Assembly: GCF_017874255.1 (NCBI RefSeq)
Contig: NZ_JAGGLD010000001.1
Location: forward strand, 124,001-188,000
Reading direction: 5' to 3'
DNA: 64,000 nucleotides
Origin: Paenibacillus shirakamiensis
GTDB lineage: Bacteria > Bacillota > Bacilli > Paenibacillales > Paenibacillaceae
This document shows positions 8,926 to 18,054 of this stretch, one piece after another. The notes under the pieces are model-generated. The model searched no databases and was not told where the DNA came from. It worked only from the letters and a program-made list of their open reading frames with translations. The first letter of the stretch is position 1, and each line of letters begins with the position of its first letter. The position numbers were made by a program, and so were the translations under genes.

Positions 8926-9362
8926 AGTCGAGTCAACACTACTATGCTCAGGTAGCTTATGAGAGCATTATGGAGGTTCAGAAGCTATCTGAACAGGCTG
9001 GGAAAAATGTATTTGCAAGCGAATACGGGCAATTGTGCCACCGGTTCCCCTCATTAGTGCTGACGAATGGGCTACGTCTAGCTAAGATATTTATTCAAGC
9101 TAAATCTTCTAAGGCAAATGTATCCACATCCCAGGAACACCCCTATGCTCTGTTTCTGATACATATGGAGAAAGCGATAGGTCCTGAGTTCAATGCTAAT
9201 ATTGCTAATAATGAATATTTATTCATTTCTCAGCAGGTGTTGCGTGCTTCAGTGTGGTTCAAAAGATATGCGGAGGCTATTCTGAAAGTGGAACAGGCAA
9301 CCGAAATGAATGACAGTCTGCTTGATTCTATAGGCCCGTCCTCATCTGGGAGTTCATTATGA
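8922..9362 (+). CDS. cmr5: Type III-B CRISPR small subunit Cmr5
   Basis: A 146-residue, mainly helical protein at the position of the Cmr small subunit, which forms the inner filament of the complex along the target RNA. Sequence motifs are weak in this family, but a region like LRLAKIFIQAK and the spacing between cmr4 and cmr6 support the call. ATG 8922 is chosen because AGGAGG ends seven bases upstream and it forms an ATGA overlap with the cmr4 stop. The stop overlaps the cmr6 start in the same way. Confidence 0.85.
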   Translation: MKSSQHYYAQVAYESIMEVQKLSEQAGKNVFASEYGQLCHRFPSLVLTNGLRLAKIFIQAKSSKANVSTSQEHPYALFLIHMEKAIGPEFNANIANNEYLFISQQVLRASVWFKRYAEAILKVEQATEMNDSLLDSIGPSSSGSSL

Positions 9363-10162
9363 ATGCCTATCTGGAACTTCACAAAAGCCAATGGAGTCTG
9401 AAACCTTTCGGCCCGACGTTAGATCAAGTAGTACAAAAAAGTGAAAAAAAGAGTGAGTTTTATTCAGATTTCATTGAATTCTATATAAAATCATGGGATA
9501 GAGAAAAGTATAATGTGTACCAAAAAGGATATGAGCGGTACTACAATATGCGTCATTTCGGGAACCATGTGATGTGTTCATTCTTGGTCCGCTCTATCTC
9601 TCCGCTGGCTGTTGGACATGGAGGAGTGTCCATCTTGGAGACCAATCTATCCCTTCATCCGATTTACGGGATACCTTACATTCCCGCTTCAGCTCTAAAG
9701 GGACTAGCAGCCAGATATGCTTCTCACACGTTGAGTCTTCATACATCAGCCCTAGGTAAAACAGAGTATGATTATCAGGTGTTGTTTGGAACAGAGGGGT
9801 GTGCGGGATATGTCCATTTTCATGATGCCTGGATTACACCATCTACGGCTGCAAATTCACTTAAGCAAGATGTTCTTACTCCTCACCATCAACTGTATAA
9901 TCAGATTTCAGTAGATCTTTACAATGACACTCAGGATTATCCAGCACCCAGTGATATGGATTCACCCATTCCTATTCCTTTCTTGATTGCAAAAGGTGAG
10001 TTCACTATCGCATTATCTTTTGAAGGGAATGAAGCTGAAGCAACCCCATGGCTAAATCTCGCTAAAGACATCCTTGTGGAAGCTCTCCATTATGAAGGAA
10101 TTGGGGCCAAAACGAACGCAGGATACGGAGTTTTTGTTGAAATAAATGGAGAACAGACTTAG
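9359..10162 (+). CDS. cmr6: Type III-B CRISPR protein Cmr6
   Basis: A 267-residue RAMP protein that joins the Cmr4 backbone near the 3' end of the crRNA. Motifs are SPLAVGHGGVSILET, then IPYIPASALKGLAARYA, and a C-terminal GIGAKTNAGYG, all characteristic of Cmr6. It is the last gene of the operon and starts in an ATGA overlap with cmr5. The leader of array 2 begins about 45 bases after its stop, leaving little room for more cas genes. Confidence 0.93.
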   Translation: MNAYLELHKSQWSLKPFGPTLDQVVQKSEKKSEFYSDFIEFYIKSWDREKYNVYQKGYERYYNMRHFGNHVMCSFLVRSISPLAVGHGGVSILETNLSLHPIYGIPYIPASALKGLAARYASHTLSLHTSALGKTEYDYQVLFGTEGCAGYVHFHDAWITPSTAANSLKQDVLTPHHQLYNQISVDLYNDTQDYPAPSDMDSPIPIPFLIAKGEFTIALSFEGNEAEATPWLNLAKDILVEALHYEGIGAKTNAGYGVFVEINGEQT

Positions 10163-10206
10163 ATTTGAGTGCAGTTCCCAATAACATTGGATGAGTTGGA
10201 CCTTAA

Positions 10207-10387
10207 GGTGCGAACCTCAAGCTCCCACGAAATCCCTGGGAGATTCGCACCTCATAATTTGTCGAAATTAGAGGGATGTTGACGCGTTTTTTTAAAATAA
10301 TATGATCAATTTTTATTCTTGTTAAGGTTATGTAGTATGAAACGCATTAATTTATCAATTTAATACTAAAATTAACGTATTTTTGCT
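10207..10387 (+). promoter_or_regulatory. Leader of CRISPR array 2
   Basis: A palindrome at 10207-10251 has outer arms GGTGCGAA and TTCGCACC and inner arms CTCCCA and TGGGAG. It is followed by TTTGTCGAA and an AT-rich stretch running to the first repeat. It aligns with the inverted array 1 leader. The palindrome might also fold as the end of the cmr transcript, but no T run follows. Confidence 0.75.
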
Positions 10388-11018
10388 GTCGCACTCCATG
10401 TGAGTGCGTGGATTGAAATCACGTGGTATGCATACCCTACCCCCTACCAAACACAGTCGCACTCCATGTGAGTGCGTGGATTGAAATAGGACCTAAAACC
10501 GCATTTCCAATCAGTGTGAAGTCGCACTCCATGTGAGTGCGTGGATTGAAATTAACAAAATGTCATTGAGATACTTGATGTTTTTGTCGCACTCCATGTG
10601 AGTGCGTGGATTGAAATCAGCTCTTGATTTACCAGGAACAAATGGGGAATAGTCGCACTCCATGTGAGTGCGTGGATTGAAATTCCACACTTGCTATTAG
10701 CTCGCTCTCCTCATCGAGTCGCACTCCATGTGAGTGCGTGGATTGAAATGGCTTGAAGGTTCTTAGCATCAAGAAGCTTTGCGTAAGTCGCACTCCATGT
10801 GAGTGCGTGGATTGAAATAACTTGTGTTCCCAATGGTACATCAGCAAGATCAGTCGCACTCCATGTGAGTGCGTGGATTGAAATGCAAGGGCGGTGTGCC
10901 TTTAGATATATGGGCTGAGGTCGCACTCCATGTGAGTGCGTGGATTGAAATTTCGGTGCATATTTTAAGAATTGCGTGTAGCTTATGTCGCACTCCATGT
11001 GAGTGCGTGGATAGATTG
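10388..11018 (+). CRISPR. CRISPR array 2: 10 repeats, 9 spacers, same repeat as array 1
   Basis: The 32-bp repeat, here in the crRNA sense on the plus strand (GTCGCACTCC...GGATTGAAAT), starts at 10388, 10456, 10521, 10586, 10652, 10718, 10787, 10853, 10920 and 10987. Spacers are 33-37 bases. The last repeat is altered at its 3' end (GGATAGATTG), marking the leader-distal side. Orientation is opposite to array 1, so the two arrays are transcribed away from the cmr operon. Confidence 0.98.
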
Positions 11019-11100
11019 ACACACTTTCTCTCGCCTGTAGTTTTTGTTGCCCTAATGTATGCAGACTCATATCCTATAAAATATGATATTGCTCTCTTAA

Positions 11101-11125
11101 AAGCCTGAATCCTCAGGCTTTTTTT
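11101..11125 (+). terminator. Rho-independent terminator after CRISPR array 2
   Basis: AAGCCTGA and TCAGGCTT form a perfect 8-bp stem with a 4-base loop, followed by T residues. It lies about 80 bases past the array and would end its rightward transcript. Confidence 0.85.
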
Positions 11126-11217
11126 GTCATCTTCTTAACCTAAACAGAAGAATTTATCCCCTATAATTGGATATTCCCCCTTATGCGCCTAGCGTATTTT
11201 CTTGATAATGAAGGAGA

Positions 11218-11232
11218 ATGAAAGCGGTTCCG
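11218..11232 (+). promoter_or_regulatory. Possible CcpA (cre) operator upstream of chitinase
   Basis: ATGAAAGCGGTTCCG matches the cre consensus WTGNAANCGNWNNCW at all but the last position. Catabolite repression of chitinase by CcpA would be sensible for this group, but binding is inferred from sequence alone. Confidence 0.45.
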
Positions 11233-11372
11233 AAACTTGTTGAAGACTGATTTCATTCCATAACTTCAGTCTATCAGGAGGTGAGAAAGGTTAGTCAATT
11301 CATGACCACGAACATAAAAGGCCTTAGTCACGATACGATATCAGTTTTATTATAAAAGGGGGAAAATTACGA

Positions 11373-13211
11373 ATGAATGTTAATCACACACGTTCAAGCA
11401 AGCCGTTAATGATCGCATTAATCACGGCTTTATTTTTGTCACTCTTTGCATTTTCAGGTATGGGAGCTCCGAAAGCGAATGCCGCTGTAGCAAGCAAGAC
11501 ACTTGTAGGGTATTGGCACAATTTCGATAATGGTTCGGGATTTATTAAATTGCGGGATGTATCGCCTAAGTTTGATGTGATCAACGTTTCTTTTGCAGAA
11601 CCTAGTGCGGGGGTTACGAACGGAACGATTGGATTCGTACCCTATAACTATACGGATGCGGACTTCAAAGCAGACGTAGCTTATCTGCAAAGCCAAGGCA
11701 AAAAAGTCATTATTTCGATTGGTGGAGCCAATGGTCAAGTGCAACTGGGTACTACAGCTGCTCGCGATAATTTCGTGAATTCAGTAACCGCTATTATTGA
11801 AAAATATGGATTTGATGGTCTTGATGTAGATTTTGAAGGTCATTCTCTCTTCCTAAATGCAGGAGACAGTGATTTTAAAAATCCGACAACTCCAGTTATC
11901 GTTAATCTCATCTCGGCACTACGTTCTATTAACAGCCACTTTGGTACAGATAAATTTTATCTGACTATGGCTCCAGAGACGTTCTTTGTACAACTGGGAT
12001 ATTCCTTCTATGGTGGAAGCTGCATTAGCTGTGATAGTCGTGCAGGTGCCTACTTACCAGTCATCTATGCGACTCGTGATATTTTAGATTGGCTTCAAGT
12101 ACAGAACTACAACTCTGGTCCAATTACTGGATTAGATGATCAATATCACAATATGGGCACCGCCGACTTCCATGTAGCTATGGCTGATATGTTGTTGGCC
12201 GGTTTCCCTATTGCCAAAAATGCAAATAGTTTCTTCCCGGCACTTCGTCCCGATCAAGTCGTACTTGGTCTGCCTGCTAATGCAAATGCAGGTGGAGGAT
12301 TTACTTCTGTAGCCGAAGTGCAAAAAGCACTCGATGCACTAATGAAAGGCGTTCAACTATCCAGTTATAAAATGCGCAGTAGCACAAGTGGCTTCCCAGA
12401 CTTCCGCGGTCTGATGACTTGGTCAATTAACTGGGACAAATTCAACAATTTTGAATTTTCTAATAGCCACCGGGCATACCTAGATTCCTTCAGTCCTCCA
12501 GTAGTAGATACACAAGCTCCAACGGTTCCTACGAATGTAGTAGCTGCATCCAAATCTTCCACTACGGTCAATTTGAGTTGGACAGCATCGACAGACAATG
12601 TAGGTGTAACGGGATATGTTGTGTCTTATGGCACACAGACTTTTAACGCTACAGGAACTTCCGCTGCTATCACAGGTCTTACGCCGAACACTTCGTATGT
12701 ATTCACAGTAAAAGCTAAGGATGCAAAAGGCAATCTTTCCGCCGCTAGTACGGCTCTAACTGTAAAAACAGATGCGGCAAGCACAGGTAGCGACCAAACA
12801 GCTCCAACAGCACCGGGTAGCGTAACTGCTTCTGCAAAAACAGCGACTAGCGTAACACTGACGTGGACAGCTTCCACAGATAACGTGGGTGTAACTGGTT
12901 ATACTGTGACTTATGGTACGAACAGTGTAAATGTAACAGGTACCACAGCTACAATTAATGGACTAACAGCGAACACAGCATATCAGTTCACGGTGACGGC
13001 AAAAGATGCTGCTGGAAACGTGTCCACAGGGTCCAATGTTAGTGTTACTACAGCGGCTAACAATGGTCCGCAAGCTTGGGCACCGAATGTAAGCTACAAA
13101 GTTGGCGATGTTGTATCGTATAGTGGCAAAACTTATGTATGCCGTCAGCCTCATACATCTTTGGTAGGCTGGGAACCGTCTAACGTTCCTGCTTTGTGGC
13201 AAGTTCAATAA
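11373..13211 (+). CDS. Secreted GH18 chitinase with two FN3 domains and a chitin-binding domain
   Basis: A 612-residue exported enzyme predicted to hydrolyse chitin. A signal peptide with cleavage near ANA-A (about residue 37) is followed by a GH18 barrel (about 42-375). The active-site strand is FDGLDVDFE, with E155 as the expected catalytic acid; SIGG at about 115-118 is the other typical GH18 motif. Two fibronectin type III repeats follow (about 382-470 and 477-560; each contains NLSWTAS or TLTWTAS). A short CBM5/12-type domain ends the protein (WAPNVSYKVGDVVSYSGKTY, then WEPSN). AAAAGGGGGA lies ahead of the ATG. It is monocistronic, closed by a terminator. Endo- or exo-action cannot be decided. 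Confidence 0.93.
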   Translation: MNVNHTRSSKPLMIALITALFLSLFAFSGMGAPKANAAVASKTLVGYWHNFDNGSGFIKLRDVSPKFDVINVSFAEPSAGVTNGTIGFVPYNYTDADFKADVAYLQSQGKKVIISIGGANGQVQLGTTAARDNFVNSVTAIIEKYGFDGLDVDFEGHSLFLNAGDSDFKNPTTPVIVNLISALRSINSHFGTDKFYLTMAPETFFVQLGYSFYGGSCISCDSRAGAYLPVIYATRDILDWLQVQNYNSGPITGLDDQYHNMGTADFHVAMADMLLAGFPIAKNANSFFPALRPDQVVLGLPANANAGGGFTSVAEVQKALDALMKGVQLSSYKMRSSTSGFPDFRGLMTWSINWDKFNNFEFSNSHRAYLDSFSPPVVDTQAPTVPTNVVAASKSSTTVNLSWTASTDNVGVTGYVVSYGTQTFNATGTSAAITGLTPNTSYVFTVKAKDAKGNLSAASTALTVKTDAASTGSDQTAPTAPGSVTASAKTATSVTLTWTASTDNVGVTGYTVTYGTNSVNVTGTTATINGLTANTAYQFTVTAKDAAGNVSTGSNVSVTTAANNGPQAWAPNVSYKVGDVVSYSGKTYVCRQPHTSLVGWEPSNVPALWQVQ

Positions 13212-13248
13212 ATTTAGTTTGTAAGCGGAAAAATTAGAGTAAAGAAAC

Positions 13249-13291
13249 AACTCCCTCAACTTAGGCTTTGGCAGATTGGGGGAGTTTTTTT
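13249..13291 (+). terminator. Terminator after chitinase gene
   Basis: AACTCCCTCAA pairs with TTGGGGGAGTT (one G-T pair), and a run of T follows. Confidence 0.85.
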
Positions 13292-13526
13292 GATGTAATC
13301 GTTATTGATTAAATTTACCATCACTTTATCATTATCGTTTTGCTACTCTAATAACTCTGTATAAGATTGCTTTCTGATTGGCTAAGAAAATCCAATCTAG
13401 AAATCACTACTTTCTAATATAGAGCGGTATCTTTCGAATATGGTTTACCTTTTATTTTTTAGCAAGTTGAAAATTCTAGACGATTAACAAAAAAATTAAG
13501 CTATGTCTCACGAGTACAACATTAAT
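13292..13526. other. Intergenic stretch, nothing recognised
   Basis: An AT-rich region between the chitinase terminator and the 3' end of the minus-strand lipoprotein gene. I see no gene, repeat or clear terminator for the lipoprotein gene. Confidence 0.5.
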
Positions 13527-14378
13527 TTAAAGATTTAAGGGTTGTGGAGCATATTTACTATATTTAGGTAGTTCATCTAGAGCGATCGCAGATATTTCTT
13601 TTAGGGTATTCGCACCTGCCGCATATCTATATAATTTGAACTTATCAGAGGGGGCCTCACTTATGAAATCTACATGTGTACCTTCAGTATTCCACATGAT
13701 GTATAGGGTGTTAATTAAATTGCTATTATGAGGTAAGGTTTTTACCTCTTGATGTTTAAAGTCATATATAGCTATTGTACTGGAGCTTGTATCTCCATAG
13801 GAAAAAGCAAGTTTATTGCCTAGAGGGGCCCAGTTATAAGCGTGAATGGTTTCGTAAGTAACTTGGGTTAACTTATTCATTATTGTACTTGTTCCATTCT
13901 CGAGATTAACGACAATTAACTGGTTACCTACATTTGCAACAAAGATGTTGATTGCTAAAAATCGTCCGCTTGGGGATAAGGCGATGGAGGTAAGTTTAGC
14001 ATGATTAACTTGAATGTCTTTTGGAATGTGGATGTCATAATGGGCCTTACTGTTGGTGACCTGTATGGAATTAATTGTTGTAGATGAGGTTCTGGCAATC
14101 AGGGAGATGTTATCTTTTTTCCACGTAATTTGATTTTTGCTCGATGTGATCTCCGCCTTGTTGCTAGGCATAAAATAATTAAGTCTTTCGTATTCGTTAT
14201 CATTATTCTTCATCGTAGGTGACACCGTTACCTTTTTCTGATTTTCAGCAGTTTTCTCTGGAAGCTGAGTCTGAGTAGAGGACTGTTCTTGGCTCACCCG
14301 AGGAGAGCTATTACCACATCCTATAAGTGAAACCGAAAGTAAAGTTATGATCATTAACGTACAATTGATCTTTTTCAC
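13527..14378 (-). CDS. Lipoprotein, possible beta-propeller fold
   Basis: A 283-residue protein with a lipoprotein signal: basic start MKKINC, hydrophobic stretch and lipobox LIGC (Cys at about 21), followed by a Ser/Gln/Thr-rich linker. The mature part has repeated strand-rich blocks such as SPSGRFLAINIF, then QLIVVNLENG and AYNWAPLGNKLAFSYGD. These resemble WD40/TolB-type propeller blades. It is probably anchored outside the membrane. No enzyme motif is visible and the function is unknown. It stands alone and diverges from the small gene at 14563. Confidence 0.65.
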   Translation of the reverse strand: MKKINCTLMIITLLSVSLIGCGNSSPRVSQEQSSTQTQLPEKTAENQKKVTVSPTMKNNDNEYERLNYFMPSNKAEITSSKNQITWKKDNISLIARTSSTTINSIQVTNSKAHYDIHIPKDIQVNHAKLTSIALSPSGRFLAINIFVANVGNQLIVVNLENGTSTIMNKLTQVTYETIHAYNWAPLGNKLAFSYGDTSSSTIAIYDFKHQEVKTLPHNSNLINTLYIMWNTEGTHVDFISEAPSDKFKLYRYAAGANTLKEISAIALDELPKYSKYAPQPLNL

Positions 14379-14562
14379 GTTAGAGGTCTCCTTTTAATTG
14401 AAATGTATTATTCATTAGACTCCACAATTTGGTAAAATGTTTCCGCTGAATAGATAATGCGCTGGACTATCAATATGGTAGGGGTGAGGGGAAGAGTAAT
14501 TCGATTAAAGTGAGTCATGCCCATTGGCATACTTAATTGAGAAGACGGGGGTAGTTAGTTAA

Positions 14563-15003
14563 ATGAGATTAGTAACGACAATGATGACAGAAACAGAAAT
14601 GTCAGATAGCGATATTTCAAAAGCTACAGATATTCTACGATCTCAATTTAACAAGAAGTATGAAATTCAAAGTTTTTATTATGATGACAGCAAATATCGT
14701 GAATTTGATAATGATTTGTTTGACGTGGATTTTTCCAGTGAACGGATTTACGATGATATTGACAAATTGATTTTTGCTTATGAAGAGATTCTAAAAACAG
14801 TATCACATGAAATCGATTTCATTGCAGGTAATGACGACACTCATTTTGCAGTAGTAAGCTACGAACAGAACAATGAGAATATAGAAAATTTTGGATCATT
14901 TGTTACTAGGCGAATTATACCAAAACTTCAACCTTATTATTCTTCTCAAATCTGTAATGCTTATGTTAATCTTACACACGTAAGTTTTGGTGTGTACCTC
15001 TGA
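14563..15003 (+). CDS. Hypothetical protein (146 aa)
   Basis: I do not recognise this protein. It is acidic, has no signal peptide or membrane segment, and begins MRLVTTMMTETEMS. A GACGGGGGTAG sequence upstream could serve as ribosome binding site. It sits alone between the divergent lipoprotein gene and a small toxin-like gene, in an accessory region. Base composition matches its AT-rich surroundings. Confidence 0.6.
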   Translation: MRLVTTMMTETEMSDSDISKATDILRSQFNKKYEIQSFYYDDSKYREFDNDLFDVDFSSERIYDDIDKLIFAYEEILKTVSHEIDFIAGNDDTHFAVVSYEQNNENIENFGSFVTRRIIPKLQPYYSSQICNAYVNLTHVSFGVYL

Positions 15004-15223
15004 GTAAAGAACTAGTGAAAAGACAAAATGAACTACGAATTCACTAAAGATACATAAAAACATGGGTAGCATCTATCTTGTCCTGTTTCAAGAACTCGCA
15101 AATCAGATTTAAGGCTGTATGCATTTCAAATTACTGTTAATAAAAACCAAATACTCATGTTATACTTAGCTAGTACAACACGCCTTGAGTAGGCAAGTCT
15201 CCCTCCGGAAGGAGGTGAGGCTT

Positions 15224-15307
15224 ATGAACTTCTCCTTTTCAGATGTGATTGGGTTTGGTGCATTATTGATTGCGCTATTGACCTACATCGAACGAAAAAA
15301 GAAGTGA
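15224..15307 (+). CDS. Small holin-like toxin peptide (27 aa), type I toxin-antitoxin candidate
   Basis: The peptide starts MNFSFSDVIG, has a single hydrophobic segment (about residues 8-21) and ends with a charged tail ERKKK. This is the layout of the small holin-like toxins of Firmicute type I toxin-antitoxin systems. GGAAGGAGGTGAGG precedes the ATG and can pair with the upstream CTCCCTCC, which would hide the ribosome site. A strong hairpin overlaps the stop codon and ends the gene. An antisense RNA antitoxin is expected but cannot be shown from sequence. The gene is too short for routine gene finders. Confidence 0.6.
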   Translation: MNFSFSDVIGFGALLIALLTYIERKKK

Positions 15308-15346
15308 CCTGCGCAAGGTTGGCGAACCGTGCAGGTCACTTCTTCG
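15302..15346 (+). terminator. Hairpin terminator overlapping the small toxin stop codon
   Basis: AAGTGACCTGC and GCAGGTCACTT form an 11-bp perfect stem, followed by a T-rich but imperfect tail. It could work in both directions, for toxin mRNA and for an antisense RNA. Confidence 0.65.
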
Positions 15347-15730
15347 TGTAATTCTAGTCTCGAGGGAGTAGCCCACTCAAGTTGTTGTGCAGGGGATCGG
15401 TAGCCGCCGGTCCCTTATTTCATTGTATCTTACGCAGATGTTCTTTATACATATAGTACTACAGACTATGGTGACTTACAACATTTGGAACAAATTTCCT
15501 CCAATTATTGTAAGCGATTTCTTAGCTCTAATATTTAAATTAAAGAACTTATTAGAATATACATATTACAAGATTACGAGCCTCATATAGTCTGGAATAA
15601 TCCAATAACAGCTTAGCTGTATCTTTAGTATTAAATAGTAAAAAAATTACAAATTACATAAAAATATCATCACAAAAAACCATATTTTAAGATAAAAGTA
15701 AAAAAAGTACTGAAAATCTTAAAATTATGG
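15347..15730. other. Gene-free AT-rich stretch
   Basis: No convincing gene is present. A 67-codon frame at 15387-15590 lacks a ribosome binding site and known features. The first 80 bases may contain sequence for the toxin antisense RNA. Confidence 0.45.
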
Positions 15731-15792
15731 TTGTTTTTGCCATGTTAATTCTTGTATATTAGTCCTTGCGACTCAAAATATAGGCGGAAAGG
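15731..15792 (+). promoter_or_regulatory. Promoter module A, shared with the one at 18074
   Basis: TTGTTT (15731-15736), an 18-base spacer and TATATT (15755-15760) form a sigma-A-like promoter. A conserved downstream element follows: CTTGCG, then AAAATATAGGCGGAAAG. The same layout occurs at 18074-18131, which supports a real shared regulatory unit. Confidence 0.6.
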
Positions 15793-15943
15793 CTCTGATA
15801 AATATAAATATATAAGACAAATGGCGGATAAATAATGAATAATTCTAGTCTATTATTCTATCGGTTAATGGTTCTTCAAATGTTAGAGGTTTATCAAATT
15901 TATTAAAAAAAGATGTAAAATTTTTAGAAGAGGTGAATTACTT

Positions 15944-17974
15944 TTGATTTCACTTAAAAAAACACTCACATTATCGGTCGTTAGTCTGTTTACTCTTTAT
16001 TCCGTAAGTACAGGGGGAGTTACTGAAGCTCTAAGCTCCAACTTAAAAAGTGCGAAATCCAAAACTATGTCCAAATTGGCAGTCCAAGCTCTTGCTCCTA
16101 CAACACCTACTAATCTTAAATCCTCAATACAATCGGATACTACGTTGAATGTGGAATGGACAGCATCAACAGATGATTCGGGTATAGCAAATTATGAGAT
16201 TTATATTAATAATGCTCTGGCTGGTACGGTAGGAGGAACTCAGCTATTTTATACAGTTACTGGTTTGACTGCAGGAACAACATATACGGTACAGGTGAAA
16301 GCCAAGAATACTAGCGGAGTCTATTCCGATTTGAGTCAGAGCCTCAGCCTTACAACTCTATCAGGAAAAAAAGTCTACGAATTTGAGAAATTAGCCGATG
16401 TTAAACATTCTGGAGATGCCTTATCTAAAGTAAATGAAAAAGAAGCAAGTGGGGGATATCACGTCTTCTATCAATCGAATGAGGTAGATGATTATATTGA
16501 ATATCCCTTTCAAATTGATGCTAATGGGAGTTATGAATTTAATCTCAGATTGAAGCAGTTCACAAATCGTGGAATTGCACAAGTTTATGTGGACAATACT
16601 CCAGTCGGTGATCCTGTAGATTTTTATAATGTAACAGCAAGATATATAAATACGATGATTGGGTCTATGGATTTGGATGCGTCTATAAAACACTCTATTA
16701 AATTTAAGCTAATTGGGAAAAATGAAGCGAGTAGCAATTATATACTGGCACTTGATAGTTTCTATTTAAGTAAGAAAGAAGCAGCAACAATTCCCTCAGC
16801 ACCTACAGCAATGAAATCTACGATTCAATCGGATACTAGCGTGAATTTAGAATGGACAGCCGCAACTGATGCAAAAGGGATATCTAGTTATGAAATCTAT
16901 GAACAGAATCAGAAGATAGGAGCTGTACCAGGAACTCAGACCTACTTCACTGCAACCAAATTAACTTCCGGACAGGCATACAAGTTCAAAGTGAAAGCCA
17001 AAAATCAGGATAATGTATATTCGGACTGGAGTAATGTACTAGATATTAGTACGTTAACTGGTATGACGGTTTTGGAATTCGAATCTCTTACAGGTGTCAA
17101 ACACTCTGGAAAAGTTCTTTCTAAAATTGGAGAAAAGGATTCTAGTGATGGATATCATACGTTTTATGAATCCAATGTAACAGATGATTACATTGAGTAT
17201 CCTTTTCAGATAAGTAAAGCAGGCAAATATCAACTTGATCTTAGATTAAAACAATTCACTAACCGAGGAATGGCACAGATGTATGTGGATGGAGCTGCTG
17301 TTGGCAAACCTATCGACTTTTACAATTCAAGTGCAAGTTATAAGAACATCACAGTTGGGGATGTCACATTAGATAGCCGTGCTACACATGCAATCAAATT
17401 TGTGATAACAGGTAAGAACACGGCAAGCAGCAACTATATTGTGGCACTTGATGCATTTTATCTTAAAGAAGCTGTAGCTGAAGACACATTAGAACCTAAC
17501 AATTCTATAGAAACGGCATCAGATATACCTCTATCTCACACAATCTCATCGAATATCTCTAGTGCATCGGATCAAGATTATTATAAGTTTACTCCTACAA
17601 AAGGCGGGAGCTACTCTCTTACATTGAAATCTCCTACCGTGAAGAATTACAAGTTAGAGGCAGTCAATGCATCCGGTAAAAAAATAGCTATACGAACAAC
17701 GCTTAACAAACAAGATCTCGATGTATCTTTTAGTGTGGCAAATGATGAATCGGTATATTTACGCATTTATGATGATTTAGGAGCGTATGGCTCGGGTCCT
17801 TACCTCATAAGAATCTCACCACCACCGCATAAGGTCTATACCTATAATGCTGCGAGTCGTTTGACCAAGCTTGAATACGAACAAGGTCTATATCAATATG
17901 TGATCCAATATGATTACGACAGCAATGGGAACTGTATTGCTAGTCATCTCACGAAGACATTAATAACTAATTAA
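15944..17974 (+). CDS. Secreted modular protein: FN3, jelly-roll-like and PPC domains with a YD-repeat tail
   Basis: A 676-residue exported protein. After a signal peptide it carries two copies of a unit made of an FN3 domain (about 53-138 and 290-373) and a carbohydrate-binding-like domain (about 143-283 and 377-515). The latter share phrases such as VKHSG, DDYIEYPFQI and RLKQFTNRG. A pre-peptidase C-terminal type domain (about 520-635, EPNNSIETASDI) follows. The last 40 residues form an RHS/YD hairpin (YTYNAASRLTKLEYE, then YDYDSNGNC). The start is TTG 15944 with GAAGAGGTG upstream. No catalytic domain is visible. It may bind cell-surface or environmental glycans and interact with the RHS protein encoded downstream (inference). 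Confidence 0.75.
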   Translation: MISLKKTLTLSVVSLFTLYSVSTGGVTEALSSNLKSAKSKTMSKLAVQALAPTTPTNLKSSIQSDTTLNVEWTASTDDSGIANYEIYINNALAGTVGGTQLFYTVTGLTAGTTYTVQVKAKNTSGVYSDLSQSLSLTTLSGKKVYEFEKLADVKHSGDALSKVNEKEASGGYHVFYQSNEVDDYIEYPFQIDANGSYEFNLRLKQFTNRGIAQVYVDNTPVGDPVDFYNVTARYINTMIGSMDLDASIKHSIKFKLIGKNEASSNYILALDSFYLSKKEAATIPSAPTAMKSTIQSDTSVNLEWTAATDAKGISSYEIYEQNQKIGAVPGTQTYFTATKLTSGQAYKFKVKAKNQDNVYSDWSNVLDISTLTGMTVLEFESLTGVKHSGKVLSKIGEKDSSDGYHTFYESNVTDDYIEYPFQISKAGKYQLDLRLKQFTNRGMAQMYVDGAAVGKPIDFYNSSASYKNITVGDVTLDSRATHAIKFVITGKNTASSNYIVALDAFYLKEAVAEDTLEPNNSIETASDIPLSHTISSNISSASDQDYYKFTPTKGGSYSLTLKSPTVKNYKLEAVNASGKKIAIRTTLNKQDLDVSFSVANDESVYLRIYDDLGAYGSGPYLIRISPPPHKVYTYNAASRLTKLEYEQGLYQYVIQYDYDSNGNCIASHLTKTLITN

Positions 17975-18054
17975 ATGCACATTTCAATTTCAAAATAATA
18001 TAACGGATAATATTACCAAGTGTAACGAGTAAATATGGTGAAAAATTAAAAGTT

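Larger units (their letters stand above)
11019..11372. other. Gene-free stretch between array 2 and the chitinase gene
   Basis: It contains the array 2 terminator (11101-11125), a cre-like site (11218-11232) and a second AGGAGG at 11278-11283 with no convincing frame behind it. The chitinase promoter should lie here, but I cannot choose a -35/-10 pair. A TATAAT at 11162 lacks a good partner. Confidence 0.55.

Noticed and set aside
3713-9759. Various short antisense and internal frames in the cmr operon
   Set aside because: All lie inside firmly identified cmr genes and lack ribosome sites.
587-10986. Spacers targeting sequences within this window
   Set aside because: No match was noticed by eye, but this was not an exhaustive comparison, so self-targeting is not claimed.
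15387-15590. 67-codon plus-strand frame
   Set aside because: No ribosome binding site, no known feature, AT-rich random-looking product.
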